Source of the DNA: an uncultured bacterium
Lineage (GTDB): Bacteria; Hydrogenedentota; Hydrogenedentia; Hydrogenedentales; CAITNO01
Reading direction: 5' to 3'
Length of the DNA: 11,717 bases
NCBI GenBank assembly: GCA_937923585.1
Contig: CALDSM010000627.1
Span: forward strand, 1 to 11,717
Shown here: positions 1-5,846 of the stretch, piece after piece
Position numbering within the stretch: the first letter of the stretch is position 1
How the letters are laid out: every line of letters begins with the position of its first letter
Program-made: the position numbers and the translations under genes
The notes under the pieces: model-generated
What the model was told of the DNA's origin: nothing
What the model saw: only the letters and a program-made list of their open reading frames with translations
Databases searched by the model: none

Positions 1-48
1 CGACCACCGAGATCTACACTCTTTCCCTACACGACGCTCTTCCGATCT
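1..48 (+). other. Illumina TruSeq P5 (universal) adapter, not genomic
   Basis: These bases equal the last 48 bases of the TruSeq universal adapter, ending in the diagnostic CGCTCTTCCGATCT at 35-48. Genomic sequence begins at 49, where an MFS reading frame is already open. Any protein predicted across this junction carries a false peptide; on the minus strand it reads IGRASCRERV, a familiar adapter translation. Confidence 0.98.
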
Positions 49-1009
49 TGTCCTCTGGGTGCTGAACGGTCTCTTCCAGGGGGGAGGTTTCCCGCCTTGT
101 GCCCGCCTTCTCACCCACTGGATCCCCCCCAACGAATTGGCGACCAAAATGTCCGTCTGGAACACGTCGCACTCCGTCGGGGCCGGGCTCATTGTGATTC
201 TGTGCGGGTACATCATGGCGCATGGGGGACCAGGGGCATGGCGTTTCTGCTTCTGGGTGCCGGCGATGATCTCTGGCGTGGGCCTTCTGGCGCTAGTCGC
301 GGTCTTGCGGGACACGCCATCGTCGGTGGGGCTGCCGGAGATACCAGGCACGGAGGTGAAGGGCGCCCGCGCCAACGAACCGGTCGACGGCCGCTTTCTC
401 CGCGAGCGCGTCTTCTGCAATCCGCTGATCTGGATGATCGGATGCGCCAATTTCACCATCTATCTCGTGCGGTTTGCGGTTCTGGATTGGGGCCCCACGC
501 TGCTCAAGGAATCCAAAGGCTTTCCCCTTGATCACGCGGGCTGGATGGTGGCCGCCTTTGAGATTGCCGGCGTCATCGGCATGCTGTCGGCAGGTTGGAT
601 TACCGATCGGATCATGAAGGGGCGGGCTCCGCGCACCTGCGTATTCTGCATGGCCGGCGCGGCGCTGTTCATGTTCTTCTTTGCGATACTGCCTAATACC
701 GCGCCCTCGTGGATGCTGTTCGCGACCCTGCTCGCGGCAGGTTTCTGTATCTACGGCCCCCAGGCGTTGACCGGTGTTACGGCCGCCAATATCTCGACTA
801 AACGACTCGCCGGAACGTCGATCGGCTTTACCAGTCTGTTCAGTTACGCCAGCGTCGTCGTCTCGGGCGTTGGCCTGGGTGCCTTGGCCCAGCACTTCGG
901 ATGGAACTACGCCTACATCGTCATAGTCGGCACGGCAATGGCCGGCGTCCTCGTTTTTCTCCTGCTCTGGAACGCCAAGGCCAACGCATATGACGAACTC
1001 GCCGAGTGA
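49..1009 (+). CDS. MFS organophosphate:phosphate antiporter, GlpT/UhpT family (5' end missing)
   Basis: Inner-membrane major facilitator that would exchange a phosphorylated organic solute (glycerol-3-phosphate, hexose phosphate or phosphoglycerate type) for inorganic phosphate. The frame is open from base 50 (VLWVLNGLFQ), so the GTG at 59 is only the first start-like codon, not the real start. About 320 residues remain of a family usually near 450; roughly the first 110-130, including the first phosphate-binding arginine, lie off the contig. GlpT-family signatures are clear: GGFPPCAR, MSVWNTSHSVGAG, RDTPSSVGLP at the end of the N-terminal half, then IYLVRFAVLDWGPT with Arg138 (counted from the GTG) at the place of the second phosphate-binding arginine of E. 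coli GlpT, and GWITDRIMKGRAPR, FCIYGPQAL and GFTSLFSY in the C-terminal half. Hydrophobic segments fit the last eight or nine membrane helices. Stop TGA at 1007-1009. The exact substrate cannot be told from sequence. Confidence 0.9.
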
Positions 1010-1216
1010 CGCGCAACAAAAACGGGTTACTGTCCCTAATCTGCGAAGCGAAAACCAGGGACTGATGCCGTATGGTGAGAATATTCGATCAATGCTGCAA
1101 GTTCTTGGGCCGGTGTGGGTTGGGGTTTGGTTCTGGAGCGGGGTTTGCGCCGATTGGTCGGGTGGGAAAGAGCGGGCATCATACTGCTTTTCGTTTGGAA
1201 AGGGCTGCCTGTTCTT

Positions 1217-1408
1217 ATGTTGGATTTCATTCTGAAGCCGTGGCATCTGATGGTCTTGTTTATGGCCTCGCAGCTCAATCGTGAGCAGCAGCGTATCATT
1301 GAGTATTTGCAGGTAGAGAACGCGGTGCTGCGGTAGAAATTGGGCACGGGACGCATCTTGTTGAATGACGACCAGCGTCGTCGTTAGGCCGTGAGAGCCA
1401 AAGCCCTT
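1217..1408 (+). pseudogene. Integrase/transposase (rve-type) N-terminal remnant with two in-frame TAG stops
   Basis: Starting at ATG 1217 the frame reads MLDFILKPWHL, MASQLNREQQRIIEYLQ, VENAVLR, a TAG stop (1334-1336), KLGTGRILLNDDQRRR, a second TAG (1385-1387), then AVRAKAL. This is the recognisable N-terminal helix-turn-helix segment of a widespread bacterial integrase-core protein, in which the two stop positions are normally Glu (REKLG) and Leu (RRRLAV). Both stops are one substitution away from those codons (GAG and TTG). Similarity ends after AKAL near 1408; the rest of the helix-turn-helix and the whole catalytic DDE domain are absent. It is a decayed insertion relic. TAG is an ordinary stop for at least two intact genes here, so recoding is unlikely. 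Confidence 0.8.
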
Positions 1409-1491
1409 GCACTCGTGCCCATTATCGACCTAGAAATGCTCAAAGACCTCCAAACCCAAGTTGATGCCAACGAATGGCTGCAATGGGTTCA

Positions 1492-1510
1492 GGATAAGGT
1501 AACTACCCGG
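1492..1510 (+). repeat. Short degenerate direct repeat, copy 1
   Basis: GGATAAGGTAACTACCCGG here matches 1761-1779 (GGATAAGGTAACTGCCCGT) at 17 of 19 positions. A third, weaker relative with TTACTGTCCC lies at 1027-1036. The copies sit in the degraded zone beside the integrase relic and may be traces of a dispersed short element. Two copies of 19 bases are modest evidence. Confidence 0.4.
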
Positions 1511-1586
1511 TGTTGGTCTTCCCCCGCGGTCATACGTTTTCCGATGGTGTGCATCACCCAGTTTTCACCCCCGCGATTCCCCTCTG

Positions 1587-1937
1587 TCACAACAACCGCT
1601 CAATCGACAGTCTCATCCCCATGGAGTCCATCTGAACAAAGGGTCTTAACAGGTGTTCAGTGATGTCCGTCTTGTCGAGAAGATGAACACGCAAGTCGGC
1701 GGGAATACGGGTCAAATTGAGGAACTGAATAACCCTTGTCGTGCCGATGCCAAGCTCCTTGGATAAGGTAACTGCCCGTGAATTGGGGCCGCCCAGTTGC
1801 GCCTGGTAAAGCTGGTCAACCCATTCGGCAACTTGAATGGGATGGAATCTTAAGTTACTGTAAGACAGTCGTTTACGTTGGAACCGGAAGCCACCCTGAA
1901 AGTGCTTAATTGTGCCACAAACAGGCTGCCAGCTTAT
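1587..1937 (-). pseudogene. ParB/KorB-like helix-turn-helix protein fragment without a start codon
   Basis: A continuous 116-codon minus-strand frame runs from just inside an upstream TGA (1938-1940) to a TGA at 1587-1589. It contains GGFRFQRKRLSYSNLRFHP, IQVAEWVDQLYQAQLGG, SRAVTLSKELGIGTTRVIQ, FLNLTRIPADLRVHLL and DITEHLLRPF. The segment ARxLxxxLGIGxTRVxQxLNL has the pattern of the ParB/KorB-type HTH used for DNA binding, followed by the usual ITExxLRP stretch. No ATG or GTG precedes the domain; the first TTG lies after the HTH. An ATG at 1956 in another frame (MLRESLNKLAACLWHN, then TAA) suggests the original start may have been separated by a frameshift near 1905-1935, but this is inference. 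It is most likely a truncated or decayed gene in a zone that also holds an integrase relic. The family is seen from pattern only. Confidence 0.6.
1761..1779 (+). repeat. Short degenerate direct repeat, copy 2
   Basis: Partner of 1492-1510 (17 of 19 identical). On the minus strand this copy lies inside the HTH-like open frame and encodes part of SRAVTLSKEL, so the match could also be a duplicated piece of that gene rather than a mobile repeat. Confidence 0.4.
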
Positions 1938-1940
1938 TCA

Positions 1941-1972
1941 AGGACTCACGAAGCATTTCGTGAGTTCTTTTT
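1941..1972 (+). terminator. Strong intrinsic terminator hairpin, plus-strand orientation
   Basis: A 12-bp stem (1941-1952 with 1957-1968, one G-T wobble) closes a 4-base GCAT loop, and its 3' arm runs into a T tract (1968-1972). The orientation stops transcription coming from the left, that is, read-through from the transporter and the integrase relic, before it enters the convergent DUF1593 gene. On the minus strand there is no T tract. Confidence 0.6.
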
Positions 1973-2122
1973 CTGTCGCCGTCTCGGCAGAGGGTGTTGC
2001 CGCTTCAGATAGCAGGCAGTATCTGGAAAGTGGCTCCGGATATCGGTGACCCCGCTTTCAATCGCGTCCCGTAGACCGTGCAGGGGCCGTCAGCCCAAAG
2101 AAAGCTCCGTCCATGCAACGCC

Positions 2123-2150
2123 AACCGGGACAGGATGCGAAATCCCGGTT
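2123..2150 (-). terminator. Hairpin just after the DUF1593 gene, weak terminator candidate
   Basis: AACCGGGA (2123-2130) pairs perfectly with TCCCGGTT (2143-2150) around a 12-base loop, starting 3 bases beyond the TAA stop of the minus-strand gene. There is no T tract after it on the minus strand, so it may protect the mRNA 3' end rather than terminate by itself. Confidence 0.35.
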
Positions 2151-2152
2151 CT

Positions 2153-5104
2153 TTATGGGGCCAGCACCTTGATGTAATCGTTGTATACTGGGGAATAGTT
2201 GTTCCCCGCGTCAAGAAACTGTACCCGGACGGTGTGGTAACCCAGCCCTACCGGCAGCATGTGGGGGCGTGCGGCCTTGAGCGTTTCCCAGACCGTCCAA
2301 TGGGCGCCGTCGTCGCTGAAGCGCATCCGTGAAACGCCTGCCCCGGCGTCGGCCCAGGTCAGCCCGAGCATGACCGACTGGGTCTTCGCGGTCGGCGCGC
2401 CGTCGTTGATAGTGACGGTGCCCGTGGGGGGGGCCGTGTCCAGCCGGATGTAGTCGCTGCACGCCGCGGAGCGGTTGTTGACCCGGTCCAGATACTGAAC
2501 CCGCACAGTCTTGTGGCCGTCGCCGCCGGGAAGGGTGTGGGCGCGCACCGCCGCCAAAGGCTCCCATAGCGACCAAGTCGCGCCGTCGTTGCTGAAACGC
2601 ATGCGCACTGCGCCCGAACCGGCGCCGTCATCCCAGGCGAGCGAGAGCGCTGCGTTGACGGAGTTGGTGACACTGCGGTTGTTGTTGATGAGAACCGTGC
2701 CGGCAGGCGGCCTGTTGTCCATGTCCAGCACGGCCGTGTTTTCCGTGCCTCCGCTGTTGCCGACGGGGTCCGACCCCGTGACGGCGATGGTCGCCTCGCC
2801 GTCCGGCTCGGTGCCCAGAACGGAGTAGAGATACACGTAGTTGTTTCCATCGTTGCCCTGATAGACGGCGCTGTTGCCGTCCACGGTCACCGTCGGGTTA
2901 CCCGACAGCATTTCGCTGGAGGCAAACCCGATGGTGACAGGCAAACCCGGCCTGCCCCACGGGGGCGTGGCCGTAAAGGCGGTGAACGAGGGACCGGCCC
3001 GGTCCACTGTGTAAATCTCTCCGGCCGAGAAGGCGCCGTTGCCCGTGCCCGAACCGCCGAGCGGAACGGAGGCAACGTCGCGGATCGAGTCGTCGTCAAC
3101 CACGTCGAGCCGTATGGTGCCCTCGCCTGACCCCGTGCCCACGGTGACCGTCCGGGTAGCCCCGGTGTCGGCGGACACACCCGTTATGACCGCGCCCGGA
3201 GCAGTGGCCGTCAACGTGAAGTCCGCAGTGTCCACGCCCGTTACCGCTTCGCTGAAGGCCACTGTGAACCGCACCGACGCCGATTGCGTGGGACTGGCGT
3301 CCTGCCGCGTGATGGACAAGACATTCGGCTCCCCCTCGCCCTCACCTTCGCCGCCGTTTTCCGTGAAGAACGCCGTCACGGTTGTATTGGCCGTCACGCC
3401 GGAAAGGGTGTATTCGTATCCGGAGGCATGGACAACATTGCCGTTTGACGCGGTCACGCTGCTTAGCGAGAAGCCGGGATTGGGCGTTGCGGTCACGGCA
3501 ATTGAATCGCCCGGCGAACCATGCTGCGCAATGTTGACCGGGCCGGAGACGGTGCCGCCCGCAGCCGGGTCAGCCTGATAGGCCACCGTGTAGCTTTGCG
3601 GCGAGAGAAGCTGGACATTGTCCAGCAGCAGGGTGCTGTCCCCCTGGGGGTTGGTGAAGTGGAAGGTCAATGTGTTTCCCCAGGCGGAATCATAAGTGAA
3701 CGGGCCGAGTGAGACATAGTGAAACACGCCTGAATTGGAGGGTATGGTCATCGGTCCGTACAGTGTTTGGGAACCGAGTTTGGCGGTGAGGTCCATCGCC
3801 GGATGTGCGGCTCTGGCGTTCACATGGAACACCAGTCGAAAAGAGCGCCCGTGGTACAGTCCCGCTATGTTCTGGGACAGCGTGCCGGCCCCCTGCTGGC
3901 CGTAGAGTTGCGCGCCGTGGGGGATGGAACCCAGGCCGGAGGTGTAGAACGGGCCTGCGGTGCCGTTGAGAATGCTCCCCGCGCCAACGGTCCAGCCGGT
4001 GATGCTAGCGGTGTAATACGGCCAGGTCGGGGGTATCGGGTCCGCCTCGAAACTGGGGTTGCCGACCAGATTGACCCCGCCTGCGGTCCAGTCCATGCGG
4101 GCCTGCCAGTCGCGCAGAAATGCGGCCCGCCAGGAGTTCACCGTCTTCGCGCCGTCGTAGCTTCCCTCGCGATACTGCGTGTCGGTGAGATCGGTCCAGT
4201 AGTTGGTTCCGTGGCCCGTCGTGCGGAACATGCCGCCCCAGTGCTGGGCGGTGGGCTTGCTTGGATCCCCGTTCAGCAGGTAGAGCACGGAGGGCGAGTC
4301 GCCCATCTTTATGTCGCTCTTCTTGCCGTAGAAGAAATCGCCCAGGGCTCCATGATACCGGACATGCTGCGCGACGAAGCTCGCGTTGCCCAAGTCACCG
4401 CTCTGGTCCCCGCCGACGTACATCCCGCGGAAAGTCGAGTTGCTCTCAACCCACCACAGGTCCGTATGGGAGTTGTACAGATAGTTGCGCGCGTTCGCGT
4501 CCTGCGATGTGTTCCAACTGCCGATGGAATAGACGCGGATTTTGCTCTTGATGCGCGGGGCATCGTGGACGGCCTGGGCCACGTCCGTGATCGAGCCCCA
4601 CACGATGATCCACAACGGGCGGGAATCGTCCGCATCGGCACGGCTGATGATCCAGTTCGAGCCTTCGGTGGCGCTGCTGTAGCCGGCCGCCGGCGAAGCC
4701 GCCGTGGCACCCTGCTTGGCCAGCGCGCGCAGCGCTGCCGGCGACGGGTAACCCGATGCGTGCGAGACGAGGCTGGGGTAGTCCGTTTCGTACACATTGA
4801 TTACCTCGAGAATGTGGGACTTGCGCCCGGCGCCCGGGGGGGAGGAGACAAGGCCCTCCGTGTCAAAGTAGTCGGCATAAAGAAGGTAGTGGACCATGGA
4901 CTGGAAGTCATCGGGGTCGCTGCCGCCGATATCCGATGAGACAATGACGCGCGGCCCGGCGCCCGACTTTGGAGCCGGAGCATTGACCCCGATGCCGCTC
5001 TCTTCCGCTGCGCCCGCGCCCCCGGAAAGGGCATGCACTCCGCCGCAGACAAGCATTCCGAACATTATCAGCACGACACCTGCATGGTTCTGCATTTTGT
5101 GCAT
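2153..5104 (-). CDS. Secreted modular DUF1593 (Sde182-type, nucleoside-hydrolase-like) protein with carbohydrate-binding-like and Ig-like domains
   Basis: A 983-residue exported protein, probably acting on or attached to extracellular polysaccharide. Residues 1-25 are a signal peptide (MHKMQNHAGVVLIMFGMLVC..VHA); the Cys has Val before it, so a lipoprotein is unlikely. Residues about 50-340 are the DUF1593 nucleoside-hydrolase-like domain; SSDIGGSDPDD (56-66) resembles the DTDxGxDD metal/ribose loop of nucleoside hydrolases. Residues 345-500 (NLVGNPSFE...LLLDNVQLL) look like a galactose-binding-like beta sandwich. Residues 503-582 match divergent InlB-type repeats, then a GEGEGEGEP linker (585-593), an Ig-like domain with VRFTVAFSEAVTGVDTADFT (611-630), another to about 797, and two tandem repeats (799-889, 892-981) sharing RMRFSxDGxxWxxWExL. 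ATG 5104 was chosen because AAGGGACAGG precedes it and the signal peptide begins there; the in-frame ATG at 5203 lies in the structured leader. No sorting signal is visible at the C-terminus. Catalytic activity is not proven by sequence. Confidence 0.88.
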   Translation of the reverse strand: MHKMQNHAGVVLIMFGMLVCGGVHALSGGAGAAEESGIGVNAPAPKSGAGPRVIVSSDIGGSDPDDFQSMVHYLLYADYFDTEGLVSSPPGAGRKSHILEVINVYETDYPSLVSHASGYPSPAALRALAKQGATAASPAAGYSSATEGSNWIISRADADDSRPLWIIVWGSITDVAQAVHDAPRIKSKIRVYSIGSWNTSQDANARNYLYNSHTDLWWVESNSTFRGMYVGGDQSGDLGNASFVAQHVRYHGALGDFFYGKKSDIKMGDSPSVLYLLNGDPSKPTAQHWGGMFRTTGHGTNYWTDLTDTQYREGSYDGAKTVNSWRAAFLRDWQARMDWTAGGVNLVGNPSFEADPIPPTWPYYTASITGWTVGAGSILNGTAGPFYTSGLGSIPHGAQLYGQQGAGTLSQNIAGLYHGRSFRLVFHVNARAAHPAMDLTAKLGSQTLYGPMTIPSNSGVFHYVSLGPFTYDSAWGNTLTFHFTNPQGDSTLLLDNVQLLSPQSYTVAYQADPAAGGTVSGPVNIAQHGSPGDSIAVTATPNPGFSLSSVTASNGNVVHASGYEYTLSGVTANTTVTAFFTENGGEGEGEGEPNVLSITRQDASPTQSASVRFTVAFSEAVTGVDTADFTLTATAPGAVITGVSADTGATRTVTVGTGSGEGTIRLDVVDDDSIRDVASVPLGGSGTGNGAFSAGEIYTVDRAGPSFTAFTATPPWGRPGLPVTIGFASSEMLSGNPTVTVDGNSAVYQGNDGNNYVYLYSVLGTEPDGEATIAVTGSDPVGNSGGTENTAVLDMDNRPPAGTVLINNNRSVTNSVNAALSLAWDDGAGSGAVRMRFSNDGATWSLWEPLAAVRAHTLPGGDGHKTVRVQYLDRVNNRSAACSDYIRLDTAPPTGTVTINDGAPTAKTQSVMLGLTWADAGAGVSRMRFSDDGAHWTVWETLKAARPHMLPVGLGYHTVRVQFLDAGNNYSPVYNDYIKVLAP
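2156..2710 (-). repeat. Two tandem about 92-residue Ig-like repeats inside the DUF1593 protein
   Basis: Residues 799-889 (2710-2438) and 892-983 (2431-2156) repeat the pattern PPxGTVxIN, LxLxWxDxGxG, RMRFSxDGxxWxxWExL, HxLPxGxGxxTVRVQxLDxxNN, YxDYI. They are similar but clearly diverged, so this is an old internal duplication. Such repeats are usually extracellular spacers or adhesive modules. Confidence 0.75.
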
Positions 5105-5187
5105 TTGCCTGTCCCTTGTTGTGTGGGAATGTCGCCGCTTTGACAACCGCCTGACCGATCGGCCGCTCCCTGCATTGTGCCCGCAGT

Positions 5188-5220
5188 GATGCCCGTCCGG
5201 CAAGCTCGACTTGCGGCATC
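5188..5220 (-). promoter_or_regulatory. Stem-loop in the DUF1593 mRNA leader
   Basis: GATGCC pairs with GGCATC (5188-5193/5215-5220) and GCAAG with CTTGC (5200-5204/5210-5214), giving an 11-bp stem with a 6-base one-sided bulge and a 5-base loop. It falls between the predicted promoter (5249-5277) and the start codon at 5104. No known riboswitch class is recognised. Confidence 0.4.
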
Positions 5221-5248
5221 GCCCTCATCAGCTGCAACCGGAATGCTT

Positions 5249-5277
5249 ATGCTACGCAGCCAACAATGCCCTGTCAA
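5249..5277 (-). promoter_or_regulatory. Sigma-70-type promoter for the DUF1593 gene
   Basis: On the minus strand a perfect -35 TTGACA (5272-5277) is followed after exactly 17 bases by TAGCAT (5249-5254), four of six matches to TATAAT. Initiation near 5242 would give a leader of about 138 bases. Confidence 0.5.
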
Positions 5278-5499
5278 CTGGGTTTTCGCCCCCTCCTTGA
5301 AGCAAGCCCGCAGCAATTCTTGAGGCTCGCCCATTTCACACCACACTTCCAGCCCCCGGCGGCTGTCAAGACTCCGCCGAAAATGCACTGCGGCAAATGC
5401 CGCCCCTTCCGCAGCTGCACCCCGCCAAAACAAGACCCGCATCCAAATGATTCAATGAGCGGCCAAACGCCCTGACCTTCCAGAACGGCAATCATCCTG
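5278..5499. other. Intergenic stretch without a convincing gene
   Basis: Together with the leader and the tRNA promoter this makes a 438-base gap between the DUF1593 start and tRNA-Arg. The only structure seen is a CGGCGG/CCGCCG inverted pair (5357-5362/5374-5379, 11-base loop). A 30-codon Cys-containing frame starts at ATG 5383 (MHCGKCRPFRSC...), but no ribosome binding site precedes it and it is not called. Confidence 0.5.
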
Positions 5500-5529
5500 T
5501 GGACAGGTACCGGGGCAGTGTGCTAAGAT
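5500..5529 (+). promoter_or_regulatory. tRNA-Arg promoter with extended -10
   Basis: TGGACA (5500-5505) and TAAGAT (5524-5529) are 18 bases apart, and the -10 is preceded by TGC, an extended -10 TGn motif. The predicted start near 5536 lies seven bases upstream of the tRNA 5' end. Confidence 0.5.
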
Positions 5530-5542
5530 CCGGTCTTGTTGC

Positions 5543-5619
5543 GCGCCCATAGCTCAGCTGGATAGAGCGCTTGCCTCCGGAGCAAGAGGCCACAGGTTCG
5601 AATCCTGTTGGGCGCGCCA
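5543..5619 (+). tRNA. tRNA-Arg (anticodon CCG), CCA encoded
   Basis: A complete 77-base cloverleaf: acceptor stem GCGCCCA/TGGGCGC, D arm GCTC-AGCTGGATA-GAGC, anticodon stem CTTGC/GCAAG with loop CTCCGGA (5575-5581) and anticodon CCG at 5577-5579, five-base variable loop, T arm ACAGG-TTCGAAT-CCTGT, discriminator G and encoded CCA (5617-5619). It decodes the arginine codon CGG. It stands alone between two minus-strand genes, with its own promoter upstream and a hairpin terminator about 130 bases downstream. No copy of its 3' end was seen elsewhere, so there is no sign that it served as an integration site in this window. Confidence 0.97.
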
Positions 5620-5717
5620 TTTCTTTTTCTTGCCATCCTCTGCCATGCTGTGAATGCTCCGGTCAACAGGGCCCCCAGCCAAGACTGCCCCGTCCTCTTC
5701 TTTTCATTCGTCATCCC

Positions 5718-5807
5718 AAGACCAGGGACTCCCGCGCGAGAGGAAGGGACGGACACGCCTTTCAAACTACCGAAAGGCGAGTCAGTCCCCGTTTTTCGCT
5801 TGGTCTT
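5718..5807. repeat. 90-bp inverted-repeat element enclosing the terminator
   Basis: AAGACCAGG (5718-5726) can pair with CTTGGTCTT (5799-5807) with one G-T wobble, enclosing the hairpin at 5746-5789. The complete unit therefore has two nested levels of complementarity. It might be a dispersed palindromic element rather than a simple terminator; only one copy is present here. Confidence 0.4.
5746..5796 (+). terminator. Long imperfect hairpin followed by a T tract, probable terminator of the tRNA transcript
   Basis: CGCCTTTC (5756-5763) and GAAAGGCG (5772-5779) form a perfect 8-bp stem with an 8-base loop. The stem continues outward through A/A and G/A mismatches with GAC/GTC (5752-5754/5781-5783) and GGGAC/GTCCC (5746-5750/5785-5789). 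Then follows CGTTTTT (5790-5796). The T tract is on the plus strand, so it ends transcription from the tRNA side. Confidence 0.6.
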
Positions 5808-5846
5808 CTTTGTCTGTTTAAGTGGCATCAATTGCGATTCACTACC

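Noticed and set aside
1217..1408. Possible TAG recoding (amber read-through) in the integrase frame
   Set aside because: TAG is the plain stop codon of the methyltransferase and DUF374 genes, the two expected residues differ (Glu and Leu), and the catalytic domain is missing.
3767..4939. 390-codon plus-strand open frame opposite the DUF1593 gene
   Set aside because: It lies wholly antisense to a well-supported domain protein, has no recognisable domain and low-complexity, Arg/Gly/Val-rich composition, as expected for GC-rich antisense shadows.
5220..5245. Hammerhead ribozyme suspicion from CTGATGAG in the DUF1593 leader (minus strand)
   Set aside because: The required CGAAA partner and three-stem arrangement are absent.
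5383..5475. 30-codon Cys-containing frame MHCGKCRPFRSC
   Set aside because: No Shine-Dalgarno sequence or promoter; a CxxC pattern in a short random frame is weak evidence.
5543..5619. tRNA-Arg as attachment site of an integrated element
   Set aside because: No duplicate of the tRNA 3' end and no intact integrase occurs in the window.
5523..5831. Minus-strand ORF with RIRTCGLLLRRQALYPAELW
   Set aside because: This is the antisense translation of tRNA-Arg, a well-known false protein, not a gene.
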